Below, one piece after another: positions 41,533-50,498 of a DNA stretch of 64,000 nucleotides. The position numbers were made by a program, and so were the translations under genes. The number at the start of each line of letters is the position of its first letter. Position 1 is the stretch's first letter. The notes under the pieces were generated by a model. That model did no database searches and was not told the DNA's origin. It worked only from the letters and a program-made list of their open reading frames with translations. This DNA comes from Mycobacteroides salmoniphilum (GTDB taxonomy: Bacteria > Actinomycetota > Actinomycetes > Mycobacteriales > Mycobacteriaceae), in the NCBI RefSeq assembly GCF_004924335.1, contig NZ_CP024633.1:2604001-2668000 (forward strand). Direction: 5' to 3'.

Positions 41533-42086
41533 CGAGTTACCGCCTTCATCCGGGCCGCAAAGGCCTTCCGCTGTTTCTCCGCCGCGGCTTCCGCCTTCGC
41601 CATTCTCGCCAGCATGGGCGCACGCCAGCAGTGACAGATTGCCAGGGCCAAGGCGTCGGCGGCGTCCGCCGGCTTCGGCGCCGTCTGCAGGTTCAAGATG
41701 CGGGTGACCATTGCGGTCACTTGGGATTTATCTGCCCGACCGTTGCCGGTCACGGCCGCCTTGACCTCGGACGGGGTGTGGAAATAGACCGCGATCCCCC
41801 GTTTCGCCGCCGAGAGTGCGATCACTCCGCCGGCCTGGGCGGTACCCATCACGGTGGACACATTCTGCTGAGCGAAGACGCGCTCTATGGCGACCACATC
41901 GGGACGATGGGTGTCCATCCAGTGTTCGACAACCTCACTGATCGCCAAAAGTCGTTGCGGCAGAGGCTGGTTGGCAGGAGTGCGCACCACATCGACATCC
42001 AGGGCCACCACCTTGCGGCCCGAGGATGCCTCGACCATGGACAGGCCGCACCGGGTAAGCCCCGGGTCGACTCCCATTACTCGCAC
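41529..42086 (-). CDS. ruvC: Crossover junction endodeoxyribonuclease RuvC
   Basis: This 185-residue resolvase has the catalytic acid in [14 protein letters not shown], Glu in [21 protein letters not shown], and Asp residues in [19 protein letters not shown] 42086 was chosen, with GAGGGG about 8 bases before it; the frame upstream is not coding. A LexA box lies 19 bases ahead. It opens the ruvCAB operon. Confidence 0.96.
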   Translation of the reverse strand: MRVMGVDPGLTRCGLSMVEASSGRKVVALDVDVVRTPANQPLPQRLLAISEVVEHWMDTHRPDVVAIERVFAQQNVSTVMGTAQAGGVIALSAAKRGIAVYFHTPSEVKAAVTGNGRADKSQVTAMVTRILNLQTAPKPADAADALALAICHCWRAPMLARMAKAEAAAEKQRKAFAARMKAVTR

Positions 42087-42104
42087 GTGCCAGACCCCTC
42101 GCCG

Positions 42105-42120
42105 TAGAACAGTTGTTCGA
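42105..42120. promoter_or_regulatory. lexA box: LexA (SOS) box before ruvC
   Basis: Read leftward, TCGAAC-AACT-GTTCTA matches the mycobacterial SOS consensus TCGAAC-N4-GTTCGA at 11 of 12 positions and lies 19 bases upstream of the ruvC GTG. It implies DNA-damage induction of ruvCAB. Confidence 0.8.
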
Positions 42121-42178
42121 TCAGCATATCGAGGGGTCTTACCCATTGGGCATAGCAACACGCGAGGGCTCTGCAAAT

Positions 42179-42194
42179 GTCAACACCCGTTGGC
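42179..42194. promoter_or_regulatory. Operator-like site before the second TetR gene
   Basis: GTCAACACCCGTTGGC lies 13 bases before the TetR ATG at 42208 and agrees at 13 of 16 positions with the palindrome at 43387-43402, so both are probably bound by this TetR protein. Confidence 0.55.
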
Positions 42195-42207
42195 CTAAGC
42201 TCAGCGC

Positions 42208-42780
42208 ATGTCCACCGAACCTCGGCGATCGGACGCCACCCGTGCGGCCATCCTCGAGGCTGCCCAGGAACACTTCGCCAGTGTCGGGTATGAGAAGGCG
42301 ACCATACGGGCCATCGCGGCGACCGCGGGCATCGATCCGTCACTGGTGATGCGGTACTACGGCAACAAGGGCAAGCTGTTCGCGGCCGCCGCCGACTTCG
42401 ACATTCACCTACCCGAGAATCTTGCCGAGATCCCACGCGCCGAACTCGGGGCCACCCTTGTCGAACACTTCCTCGCCAAGTGGGAGGCCGACGACACCAT
42501 GGTCGCCCTATTGCGCGCGGCGGTTTCGCACGAGACGGCCCGCGCCCGCATGGCCGAGATCTTCAGCAGTCAAATGGTCCCTGCCATCGAGGCGTTGACG
42601 GCGGATCGCGCCATGGAACGCGCGGCACTCATCGGTACGCAGATGATCGGCCTCGCCATGTGCCGATACGTGATCCGCCTCGGGAACGTGCCCGAGATGA
42701 CGCACGAACAGATCATCGACTTGATCGCACCGACGATCCAGGCCTACCTGGACTGCGATTGTGACTGCGACGCGACGTAG
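42208..42780 (+). CDS. TetR family transcriptional regulator
   Basis: This 190-residue protein has the N-terminal helix-turn-helix domain (RAAILEAAQEHFASVGYEKAT, then IRAIAATAGIDPSLVMRYYGNK). The C-terminal half fits the TetR C-terminal domain with ERAALIGTQMIGLAMCRYVI. The tail ends in an odd DCDCDCD run, encoded where the gene overlaps the convergent methyltransferase-like gene by 37 bases. Matching palindromes before this gene and before that neighbour suggest it controls both. Confidence 0.92.
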   Translation: MSTEPRRSDATRAAILEAAQEHFASVGYEKATIRAIAATAGIDPSLVMRYYGNKGKLFAAAADFDIHLPENLAEIPRAELGATLVEHFLAKWEADDTMVALLRAAVSHETARARMAEIFSSQMVPAIEALTADRAMERAALIGTQMIGLAMCRYVIRLGNVPEMTHEQIIDLIAPTIQAYLDCDCDCDAT

Positions 42781-43331
42781 TTCGCACGCTCGGGCTGCGT
42801 CCACGGGCGCAGCCGCGGCACCCACCGTGGCACGTGCTGCGAGTACTCGGCGTAGTCGCGGCCAAAACGCTTCAACAAGCCGCGCTCCTCGACCAGCGGG
42901 AAGTACACGGCGTTGATGCTCACAAAAACGGCTGCGTAGATCAGCAAGCCCACAGAGTTCAGGGCGAATGACTCACCCAACAGAATGGCCACCACACCGG
43001 TGATCATCGGGTTACGCACGTAGCGGTACGGGCCGCGCACGACAAGATGAACCGGGGGATCGAAGGGCGCCAGGGAACCCTTGCCCATCTGGTGGAAGAG
43101 CATGACGGTGCGGGTCACCAGGAACAGGCCGGCAGCGACCAGCAAGGTCCCGATCACCGTCGCCGTCATCGACATCTCATCGGACATCCATGACGGCACC
43201 TCAATGCCCGATCCGTAAAGAATCACCAGCGGAATCAGGACCGTCACGCTGAACGGCAGCGCGAGAACTGCGCGCGCGGTGCGCCACAGGCTCGTCGATT
43301 CACGCGCCGGGGCGACTGTGTGTGTGGCCAT
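42744..43331 (-). CDS. Isoprenylcysteine carboxyl methyltransferase-like membrane protein
   Basis: This 195-residue protein has four to five helices and the cofactor-binding pattern VVRGPYRYVRNPMITGVVAILLG, followed by VEERGLLKRFGRDYAEYSQHVPRWVPRL, the ICMT/PEMT-type signature. It probably methylates a lipid or small molecule in the membrane. ATG 43331 was chosen; the open frame upstream to 43463 crosses the regulatory palindromes. The C-terminal SQSQSQSR is the antisense image of the DCDCDCD tail of the TetR gene. Confidence 0.85.
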   Translation of the reverse strand: MATHTVAPARESTSLWRTARAVLALPFSVTVLIPLVILYGSGIEVPSWMSDEMSMTATVIGTLLVAAGLFLVTRTVMLFHQMGKGSLAPFDPPVHLVVRGPYRYVRNPMITGVVAILLGESFALNSVGLLIYAAVFVSINAVYFPLVEERGLLKRFGRDYAEYSQHVPRWVPRLRPWTQPERANYVASQSQSQSR

Positions 43332-43375
43332 GACCGGCCTCCCATCACTCGTGGATGTCTTAGATGTACGCCCAC

Positions 43376-43402
43376 TTGACATTGGTGTCAACACTTGTTG
43401 AC
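43376..43402. promoter_or_regulatory. Two overlapping palindromes before the methyltransferase-like gene
   Basis: TTGACA-TTGG-TGTCAA (43376-43391) and GTCAACA-CT-TGTTGAC (43387-43402) are both perfect inverted repeats and overlap by five bases, 45-71 bases upstream of the leftward start at 43331 and about 100 bases before the rightward PAP2 gene. A further GTTGACA half-site follows at about 43411. Confidence 0.65.
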
Positions 43403-43503
43403 CAACAGTCGTTGACATCACAGTAACGCCACCCAGTGACGTTTGATTCCCGACATCCAGCACGATTCGGGGTCGACGTCCCCGGCCGATTACTGTCGTC
43501 GGC

Positions 43504-44094
43504 GTGTCTGTCGGAAAACTGCCCAGCGAAAAGATGATTCAGTGGTGGCCGCCCCTCGGCGTCATCGCGATGCTGGCACTCGGGTTCTCCGTCGGCAAGG
43601 GTTCAACACCGTTGGACGCCTGGTTCTTCGACGGGACGCAGCTCGTGTTGGGGGTGCAGCCACGCTGGCTGCTGTTCTTCACCGACTGGGTATTTCTCGT
43701 TCCGGTGCTCGCGGTGTGCGTCGGGTTCGAGCTGCATCGGCGGCGTTGGCGAGTCGCAGCGGTGGTTCTGGCCTGCCCGTTCGTGGCGAATTGGACTACC
43801 CAGGGCACCAAGATGCTCGTCGGTCGCGAGAAGGGCGGCTATCTCGCCTACCCCAGCGGCCACACCACCTTCGTGGTGGCCGTGATGGGGATGCTGGTGC
43901 TGGTCGCCGGTGGAGCCCTATGGGCGTACATCGTGGCCGCGATCGTCAGCACGCTCGGGCTGCTGGGCCAAGTCGCCTGTGGGTATCACTACCTCACCGA
44001 CACCATCGGTGCCGTGCTGGTCACCACCGCGGTGGTGACGTTGGGGGTGTGGGCCGCCGGAGTTCAGGAACAGGCACCCGTAGCCGTCGAGTAG
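43504..44094 (+). CDS. PAP2 superfamily membrane phosphatase
   Basis: This 196-residue protein has about five helices and the acid phosphatase motifs KMLVGREKGG (motif 1, with Lys and Arg), YPSGHTT (motif 2) and GYHYLTDTIG (motif 3, His and Asp). Such enzymes dephosphorylate lipid phosphates, for instance undecaprenyl or phosphatidic compounds. It starts at GTG 43504. Its end overlaps the convergent gene at 44064 by 31 bases. Confidence 0.9.
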   Translation: MSVGKLPSEKMIQWWPPLGVIAMLALGFSVGKGSTPLDAWFFDGTQLVLGVQPRWLLFFTDWVFLVPVLAVCVGFELHRRRWRVAAVVLACPFVANWTTQGTKMLVGREKGGYLAYPSGHTTFVVAVMGMLVLVAGGALWAYIVAAIVSTLGLLGQVACGYHYLTDTIGAVLVTTAVVTLGVWAAGVQEQAPVAVE

Positions 44095-44483
44095 CCGCCG
44101 ACATAACCCGAAGCGACGTCGGCAAGTATCTGCCTGATCCGCTCACTCGATGCATACCATCCTGAAACCGACTCGCACCCAACAACTTTGCCTTGGCTAC
44201 GGATGACAATCACCCATGGGGTGCCGAACACGACGCGCGCTAGCACCCACAGCGGAAGCAACAACAACAGCAACAAGAACTCCACAGCCACGAATAATGC
44301 CAACGCGAGTGCCGGAACGAGAATCAGCAGCATGAGGACGTTCCACACCATGCTTATGGGATCGTCGCCGTGGACGAAGTCAGGACTGATCACCCAGTCA
44401 GAGACGTTGCCCCGACGCTTCCAAGGCAGCCACCGCCGACGTGCCGACCACTTCCGCCCCAGACGATCGTGGACGGCAGGCAT
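44064..44483 (-). CDS. Hypothetical membrane protein
   Basis: This 139-residue protein of unknown function has a basic N-terminal stretch (RKWSARRRWLPWKRRG), a pair of hydrophobic segments at about 46-86 (VWNVLMLLILVPALALALFVAVEFLLLLLLLPLWVL, read in two helices) and a C-terminal soluble part (SERIRQILADVASGYVGG). The codons are in keeping with a real gene. It starts 2 bases before the yebC stop region and overlaps PAP2. Confidence 0.65.
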   Translation of the reverse strand: MPAVHDRLGRKWSARRRWLPWKRRGNVSDWVISPDFVHGDDPISMVWNVLMLLILVPALALALFVAVEFLLLLLLLPLWVLARVVFGTPWVIVIRSQGKVVGCESVSGWYASSERIRQILADVASGYVGGYSTATGACS

Positions 44484-44485
44484 GG

Positions 44486-45241
44486 TCAGTCCTCGGAGAG
44501 CTCGGCCAGCACCTCATCGGATAAGTCCACATTGGTGTAGACGTTCTGCACGTCGTCACTGTCCTCCAGCGCGTCGACGAGCTTGAACACCTTGCGGGCC
44601 GTGTCGACGTCGGCCGGAACAGTCACCGATGGCTGGAAGCTCGCTTCTGCCGAGTCGTAGTCGATGCCGGCATCCTGCAGCGCCTGACGCACGGCCACCA
44701 GGTCGGTGGGCTCGGAGACGACTTCGAAGCTCTCGCCGAGGTCGTTGACCTCCTCGGCACCTGCCTCCAGCACGGCCGTCAGCACGTCGTCCTCCGACAG
44801 GTTGCCCTTCTCGAGGGTGACCATGCCCTTGCGGGAGAACAGGTAGGACACCGAACCCGGGTCGGCCATATTGCCACCGTTGCGGGTCATCGCGACGCGG
44901 ACCTCGCCGGCGGCGCGGTTACGATTATCGGTCAAGCATTCAACAAGCACGGCAACACCATTGGGGCCATAGCCCTCGTACATGATGGTCTGCCAGTCGG
45001 CACCGCCGGCCTCTTCGCCGGCGCCGCGCTTGCGGGCCCGCTCGATGTTGTCGTTGGGCACCGACGTCTTCTTGGCCTTCTGGATGGCGTCGTAGAGCGT
45101 TGGGTTGCCGGCCGGATCCCCGCCACCGGTACGTGCGGCGACTTCGATGTTTTTGATCAGCTTGGCGAACTCTTTGCCACGGCGCGCATCTTTCACGGCC
45201 TTCTGATGCTTGGTGGTGGCCCACTTGGAATGGCCGCTCAT
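44486..45241 (-). CDS. yebC: YebC/PmpR family protein
   Basis: This 251-residue protein starts [22 protein letters not shown], the family signature, followed by [29 protein letters not shown]. YebC-type proteins are long annotated as transcription regulators; recent work links some to ribosome function at proline runs. The ATG at 45241 was chosen because homology begins there. It occupies the Rv2603c position, upstream of the pdx genes. Confidence 0.95.
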   Translation of the reverse strand: MSGHSKWATTKHQKAVKDARRGKEFAKLIKNIEVAARTGGGDPAGNPTLYDAIQKAKKTSVPNDNIERARKRGAGEEAGGADWQTIMYEGYGPNGVAVLVECLTDNRNRAAGEVRVAMTRNGGNMADPGSVSYLFSRKGMVTLEKGNLSEDDVLTAVLEAGAEEVNDLGESFEVVSEPTDLVAVRQALQDAGIDYDSAEASFQPSVTVPADVDTARKVFKLVDALEDSDDVQNVYTNVDLSDEVLAELSED

Positions 45242-45362
45242 GTACCCCTGTACCGCTTTCTCTTGACGTTCCGTCTTAATCTTTGCGCTGCCCGAGTGTA
45301 CTCGGGCAGCGCAGGTGGCCACTGGATAGCGAGGCCAGCGCCAGGAACATAGGGTGATCCGC

Positions 45363-45890
45363 ATGACTGTCCTGGTGGAAGACCCGATAGTCGACGCAAT
45401 TCTGGACCGGTACGCGTCGACCATCGGCGACAGCCTCACCGATTACCGCAATCACCTGTATCGAGGCATGAACTACCAGCTGCGTCTTCTCGGCATGACG
45501 ACGGCACCACCCGAGATCGCGCTGGCGTGGGCGACGCACGATATCGGCATCTGGACGGCCGGCACCTGGGACTACCTCGATCCGTCGGTGGCCCTTGCCG
45601 AGCAGCTGGCACCGGAGTTCGGAATCGACGATGCCGGTCGCACCACGACGATGGTGGCCGATCATCACAAGCTCAGGTCGGCCGAGGATCTATGGGTCGA
45701 GACCTTTCGATTGGGTGACCGGATTGACGCCTTCCACGGGCTCTACGCCTGGACCGGCCTGGAACGCGCCGACGTGCGCGAGGTCGTAGAGGCATTGCCG
45801 TACGGCGGTTTTCACGGATTCTTAGTGCGGACGGCCGGAAAGTGGACGCTCAAGCACCCGCTGCGGCCGATGCCCATGCTGCGCTGGTAG
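45363..45890 (+). CDS. HD-domain hydrolase-like protein
   Basis: This 175-residue protein has an N-terminal [15 protein letters not shown], then [10 protein letters not shown] with the HD pair, and VADHHKLR and [10 protein letters not shown] carrying further His and Asp ligands, the spacing of HD-type phosphohydrolases. The substrate is unknown. ATG 45363 was chosen with AGGG about 8 bases ahead; a GTG at 45354 is possible. It is convergent with pdxT. Confidence 0.8.
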   Translation: MTVLVEDPIVDAILDRYASTIGDSLTDYRNHLYRGMNYQLRLLGMTTAPPEIALAWATHDIGIWTAGTWDYLDPSVALAEQLAPEFGIDDAGRTTTMVADHHKLRSAEDLWVETFRLGDRIDAFHGLYAWTGLERADVREVVEALPYGGFHGFLVRTAGKWTLKHPLRPMPMLRW

Positions 45891-45907
45891 ATCGCCGCGT
45901 TGAGCCG

Positions 45908-46489
45908 TCAGGAAGCGCGCACCATGTCGACGAACAGCCGATGCACCCGCCGGTCCCCGGTGACTTCGGGGTGAAACGACGTCGCCAACGCACTCCCCTG
46001 CCGCACCGCGACCGGATGCCCCTGCGCAATCGCCAGCACCTCGACTTCGGCGCCCACCCGTTCCACCCACGGCGCCCTGATGAACACCGCATGCAGTGCA
46101 CCGTCAAGCCCGGCGAAATCCAGATCACCCTCAAATGAGTCCACCTGGCGCCCAAAAGCATTGCGCCGCACCGTCATATCGATGGCACCGAGCGCCACCG
46201 CATCCGGACGGGTGTCCAGTATCTCGCTGGCGAGCAGGATCATGCCGGCGCACGAGCCATAGACCGGCAGCCCGTCCCGCAGGCGTTCGGAGAGCGGATC
46301 GAGCAGCTCGAACACGCGCAGCAAGTTGCTCATCGTGGTCGACTCGCCGCCGGGGAGAACCAACCCGTCCACCTTCGAGAGTTCCTCGGGACGACGCACC
46401 CCGAGTGCGTCGACACCAGAATCTTTCAGAGCGGCAACATGTTCCCTGACATCGCCCTGCAATGCCAGCACGCCTACCAGCGGGCTCAC
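45908..46489 (-). CDS. pdxT: Pyridoxal 5'-phosphate synthase glutaminase subunit PdxT
   Basis: This 193-residue class I glutaminase releases ammonia for PdxS. The motifs are [24 protein letters not shown], the nucleophile in [10 protein letters not shown] and the His-Glu in SFHPEV. GTG 46489 overlaps the tesB stop as GTGA. The order pdxS-tesB-pdxT matches Rv2606c-Rv2604c. Confidence 0.95.
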   Translation of the reverse strand: MSPLVGVLALQGDVREHVAALKDSGVDALGVRRPEELSKVDGLVLPGGESTTMSNLLRVFELLDPLSERLRDGLPVYGSCAGMILLASEILDTRPDAVALGAIDMTVRRNAFGRQVDSFEGDLDFAGLDGALHAVFIRAPWVERVGAEVEVLAIAQGHPVAVRQGSALATSFHPEVTGDRRVHRLFVDMVRAS

Positions 46490-47340
46490 GCCATGTTCCC
46501 CTTGGCGATCGACGCCTCGTCCGGGTTGCGCTCGTACCGGGTAAGACCTTCTTGCACCACCGCCGCGACCATCCGGCCTTCGCGGTCGAAGATCCGGCCC
46601 TGAGTCAGGGCACGCCCGTATCCGGCCGACGGCGATGTCTCGTCGTAGAGCAGCCATTCATCGGCGCGGAACGGCCGCAGGAACCACAACGCGTGATCCA
46701 GGGACGCGGTCTGCAGCACCGCGTCCCGGTGCGGCACCTTGGAAGAACTCAACAGCGTCAGGTCGCTCATGTACGCCAGCGCACAGATGTGCAGCACCGG
46801 GTCGTCGGGAAGGTGCTTGCGGCAGCGGAACCACACCCGCTGCTGCGCGGCCAGCCGAGGATTCCGGTCCATCAGCTCGTCGGGCACGATCCGGATGTCC
46901 CATTCGGCGAACTGGCGGAACAGATCGTGGCTGAACGACTCCTCGGCATCTTGCACATCCGGCAGGTCTTCGGGTGCGGGCACCGGTGGCATCAGGTCCT
47001 GATGTTCGATGCCGGTGTCCAGAGTCTGGAATGAGGCCGACATGGTGAAGATCGCCTGCCCGCCCTGGATCGCGGTAACGCGCCGGGTCGCGAACGAGCG
47101 GCCGTCACGCACCCGGTCGACGAGAAACACCGTGGGCTCGTTGGGATTTCCGGGTCGCAGGAAGTACCCGTGCAGGGAGTGGACAAGGTAGTGCGGCTCC
47201 ACCGTGCGAACCGCCGAAACCAACGACTGCCCAGCGACCTGCCCACCGAAAGTACGACGCAGGCTGCTGGGAGTTACGTTGCCTCGGAAGATGTCCTTTT
47301 CGAGCTGCTCGAGCGTCAGGATCTCTTCGATATCGGCCAT
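46486..47340 (-). CDS. tesB: Acyl-CoA thioesterase II
   Basis: This 284-residue double hot-dog thioesterase has [17 protein letters not shown] and [30 protein letters not shown] in the first domain, and [30 protein letters not shown] in the second. It hydrolyses acyl-CoA esters. It lies 9 bases after pdxS and overlaps pdxT, so it is expressed with vitamin B6 synthesis. Confidence 0.94.
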   Translation of the reverse strand: MADIEEILTLEQLEKDIFRGNVTPSSLRRTFGGQVAGQSLVSAVRTVEPHYLVHSLHGYFLRPGNPNEPTVFLVDRVRDGRSFATRRVTAIQGGQAIFTMSASFQTLDTGIEHQDLMPPVPAPEDLPDVQDAEESFSHDLFRQFAEWDIRIVPDELMDRNPRLAAQQRVWFRCRKHLPDDPVLHICALAYMSDLTLLSSSKVPHRDAVLQTASLDHALWFLRPFRADEWLLYDETSPSAGYGRALTQGRIFDREGRMVAAVVQEGLTRYERNPDEASIAKGNMA

Positions 47341-47349
47341 CAGATGGTT

Positions 47350-48264
47350 TTACCAGCCGCGCTCGGCGAGCCGATGCGGCTGCGCGATGTCCTCCACGTT
47401 GATGCCGACCATTGCCTCACCCAGACCGCGCGACACCTTGGCGAGCACATCCGGGTCGTCGTAGAAGGTGGTGGCCTTCACGATCGCCGCCGCCCGCTGC
47501 TCCGGGTTGCCGGACTTGAAGATTCCAGAGCCGACAAACACACCTTCGGCACCCAGCTGCATCATCATCGCGGCGTCGGCCGGCGTGGCGATACCGCCAG
47601 CGGTGAACAGCGTAACCGGGAGCTTGCCGGCTCGAGCGACCTCGACCACGAGCTCATAGGGCGCCTGCAGTTCCTTTGCGGCGACATACAACTCGTCCTC
47701 GGACAGCGAGGTGAGCCGACGGATCTCGCCACCGATCTTGCGCATGTGCGTGGTCGCGTTGGATACGTCGCCGGTACCGGCCTCACCCTTGGAGCGGATC
47801 ATCGCCGCGCCCTCGGTGAGGCGGCGCAGCGCCTCGCCCAGGTTGGTGGCACCGCACACGAACGGCACGGTGAACTTCCACTTGTCGATGTGGTTGGTGT
47901 AGTCGGCCGGGGTCAGCACCTCTGACTCGTCGATGTAGTCCACACCGAGGCTCTGCAGGATCTGCGCCTCGACGAAATGCCCGATACGAGCCTTGGCCAT
48001 GACGGGAATGCTGACGGCGCTGATGATGCCGTCGATCATGTCCGGATCACTCATGCGGGACACGCCACCCTGGGCGCGGATGTCGGCCGGGACGCGCTCC
48101 AGTGCCATGACGGCGACGGCGCCGGCGTCTTCGGCGATCTTCGCCTGATCGGGGGTGACAACGTCCATGATGACGCCGCCCTTGAGCATCTCGGCCATAC
48201 CGCGCTTGACGCGAGCGGTGCCGGTTCCGGTCTCGGGGGACGTTCCATTGGTCGTGCTAGTCAA
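47350..48264 (-). CDS. pdxS: Pyridoxal 5'-phosphate synthase synthase subunit PdxS
   Basis: This 304-residue TIM barrel makes pyridoxal phosphate from ribose 5-phosphate, glyceraldehyde 3-phosphate and ammonia. [20 protein letters not shown], the lysine in [15 protein letters not shown] and [19 protein letters not shown] are the family strings. It pairs with pdxT, confirming the deoxyxylulose-independent vitamin B6 route. Confidence 0.96.
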   Translation of the reverse strand: MTSTTNGTSPETGTGTARVKRGMAEMLKGGVIMDVVTPDQAKIAEDAGAVAVMALERVPADIRAQGGVSRMSDPDMIDGIISAVSIPVMAKARIGHFVEAQILQSLGVDYIDESEVLTPADYTNHIDKWKFTVPFVCGATNLGEALRRLTEGAAMIRSKGEAGTGDVSNATTHMRKIGGEIRRLTSLSEDELYVAAKELQAPYELVVEVARAGKLPVTLFTAGGIATPADAAMMMQLGAEGVFVGSGIFKSGNPEQRAAAIVKATTFYDDPDVLAKVSRGLGEAMVGINVEDIAQPHRLAERGW

Positions 48265-48351
48265 CTGGGGGCTCCTGAAGTGTTCGGGTTCTCAAACAAG
48301 TCTAATGCCGCCGCACCAGCGATTTTGTGGCGGGAGGTGCGGTGACGGGGC

Positions 48352-49377
48352 TCACCCGATAAGGATCGGTTCGCGGCGCCCGCCGGTGGCCACCGCATCC
48401 GCCGCAGCGGCGGCCTCCCCGAGCAGCTCTCCCAGCTGATTCGGGAACACCTGCTCCCCCGAGGCCGTGAGTGCGGCGATCTCTTCGGCATCGCACCAGC
48501 GGTGGCCGGTGATATAGCGCTGCTCCAAATTGGTACGGCCGTCCGTCGCGGGTTCGAACCTCTTGGTGCGGTGCACGAAGAACAATTCCTCGGAGCGGAT
48601 GGTGGTGCCGTTGAAGTCGAAGACGGCGACCCGGCGCCATAGCGGGCCCACGAGGCGCCCGGAGGGAACCGACAACCCGGTCTCCTCGACCAGCTCTCGG
48701 ACCGCTCCGTCGGACAGCTTCTCCCCCGGCAAGGTCTGGCCGCCAACGGTGAACCACCAGTGCACCGCCGGGCTCGGCGCCGCGGGATCGAAGCCGCGCA
48801 GCAGCAGCACCCGGCCATCCTCGTCCAGCAGGATGATCCGTGCCGAGGTGCGGAAGTTGGGCAGTGCCGGATCCTCGGTGCCCGCACCCTGGCGGTCGAT
48901 GATTTCGAAATACGTTGGCATCGGCGCGGTTCCGCCCAGCCGCAGCCAACGCACCGGACGACGCACCCGGAGGGCCAGGGTGTCGCGCACGGCGTCGTTG
49001 TGAAAGCGCCGCGCGATCAGTACCCGCGTCTCCGCATCAGCGAGCTCGGCCACCAGCGCGGGGCGCAACCGCTCGGAGTCGACAGTGGACAACGCCGAGG
49101 CCAGCTGGTTCTCCGCGTACTCACGGCGGTCACGATCGGCACGCTCGGCTTTCGCGGCGAGTTTGATCAGTTGACCGTCCTTGAGCACATCCCCCACCGC
49201 CCGTGCGACGACGGCGCGGCGCGCCAGCGCGGCGTCGAGGGACTGCCAGGACAGGTCGCTACGCACATGCAGCCGGTCCAGTCGGTTAGCCACCAAGTAG
49301 GCCCACAGCAGGCCCAGTGCGACCAGTGCGCCGAGAATGACGATGACGACGACGGTCAACGCCGAGAACGTCACCAA
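48352..49377 (-). CDS. Membrane-anchored LemA-like/NUDIX hydrolase (Rv2609c-like)
   Basis: This 341-residue protein has an N-terminal helix (residues 5-28, LTVVVIVILGALVALGLLWA), a helical region over about 30-135 with the look of a coiled coil, and a C-terminal NUDIX domain with an intact box (G-x5-E-x7-RELVEETGL). NUDIX enzymes hydrolyse nucleoside diphosphate-linked compounds. It overlaps pimA by 7 bases and belongs to the same transcript; whether it serves lipid-sugar metabolism is not known. Confidence 0.9.
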   Translation of the reverse strand: MVTFSALTVVVIVILGALVALGLLWAYLVANRLDRLHVRSDLSWQSLDAALARRAVVARAVGDVLKDGQLIKLAAKAERADRDRREYAENQLASALSTVDSERLRPALVAELADAETRVLIARRFHNDAVRDTLALRVRRPVRWLRLGGTAPMPTYFEIIDRQGAGTEDPALPNFRTSARIILLDEDGRVLLLRGFDPAAPSPAVHWWFTVGGQTLPGEKLSDGAVRELVEETGLSVPSGRLVGPLWRRVAVFDFNGTTIRSEELFFVHRTKRFEPATDGRTNLEQRYITGHRWCDAEEIAALTASGEQVFPNQLGELLGEAAAAADAVATGGRREPILIG

Positions 49378-50498
49378 CTGTCGACCTTCACCCGGGCACC
49401 AGAGGCGGTCACGGTCTCGTAGACCAGCATGATCTGCTGTGCGACCACCGACCAGTCGTATCGCTGGACCGCGTCGGTACCCGCCGCGACCAGCTCTGCC
49501 CGGCCCTCATCGTCGCCGAGTACGTCGATGATGGCCGCCGCCAAGGCATCCGAGTCACCGGTGGGCGTCAACCGGCCCGCCTTCCCATCCAGGAGCACGC
49601 GCCGGAAGGCGTCCAGCGAGCTCGCGACCACCGCGGTCCCGGCCGCCATCGCCTCCACCAACACGATGCCGAAGCTCTCACCGCCGATGTTGGGCGCGCA
49701 GTAGACGTCGGCGCTGTGCATCGCCGAGGCCTTGGTGGCATCGTCCACCTGACCGAGGAACCGCAGATGCTTGGCCAACGGTCCTGCCTGCGTGCGCAAT
49801 TCGGCCTCGTCTCCACGGCCGACGATCAGGATCTCCACATCGGAAAAGCTGGCCGCGATCTTCGGTAAGGCGCCCATCAATACGTCCATACCCTTGCGCG
49901 ACTCGTCGTAGCGGCCCAGGAACAGCACCGTCTTACCCGCTCGCGGGTAGCCCTCCAGCATGGGTGCGCCGGAAAAGGATCGGACGTCGACACCGTTCGG
50001 GATCTCGACTGCATCAGATCCAAGCGCCTCCATCTGCCAGCGCCGGGCCAGCTCGGAGACGGCGATCCGGCCGACGATCTTCTCATGCCAAGGGCGCAGC
50101 ACCGCCTGGAAGACGCTCAGCGTCAACGACTTCGTGGTGGAGGTGTGAAAGGTGGCGACGATCGGACCCTCGGCCACCATGAGCGCCAACATGGACAGGC
50201 TCGGGGCGTTCGGCTCATGCAGATGCAACACATCGAAGTCGCCGTCGACCAGCCAGCGCCTGGTCTTGGCGTAGGTGGCCGGACCGAATCGCAGCCGCGC
50301 CACCGAGCCGTTGTACGGAATCGGAACTGCCTTGCCGCCGGAGACCACGAATTCCGGCAGCTCCAGGTCCGATGAGGACGGTGCGAGCAGACTGACGTGG
50401 TGGCCGCGATCCCTCATGACCTCGGCCAACTGCACCACATGGGACTGGACGCCGCCCGGAACATCAAAGGAGTACGGGCAGACCATCCCGATGCGCAT
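49371..50498 (-). CDS. pimA: Phosphatidyl-myo-inositol mannosyltransferase PimA
   Basis: This 375-residue GT4 enzyme transfers the first mannose from GDP-mannose to phosphatidylinositol. Its N-terminal GMVCPYSFDVPGGVQSHV and the EX7E motif in GGESFGIVLVEAMAAG are characteristic. It forms one leftward run with patA and pgsA, all overlapping, for PIM precursor synthesis. Confidence 0.96.
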   Translation of the reverse strand: MRIGMVCPYSFDVPGGVQSHVVQLAEVMRDRGHHVSLLAPSSSDLELPEFVVSGGKAVPIPYNGSVARLRFGPATYAKTRRWLVDGDFDVLHLHEPNAPSLSMLALMVAEGPIVATFHTSTTKSLTLSVFQAVLRPWHEKIVGRIAVSELARRWQMEALGSDAVEIPNGVDVRSFSGAPMLEGYPRAGKTVLFLGRYDESRKGMDVLMGALPKIAASFSDVEILIVGRGDEAELRTQAGPLAKHLRFLGQVDDATKASAMHSADVYCAPNIGGESFGIVLVEAMAAGTAVVASSLDAFRRVLLDGKAGRLTPTGDSDALAAAIIDVLGDDEGRAELVAAGTDAVQRYDWSVVAQQIMLVYETVTASGARVKVDSW

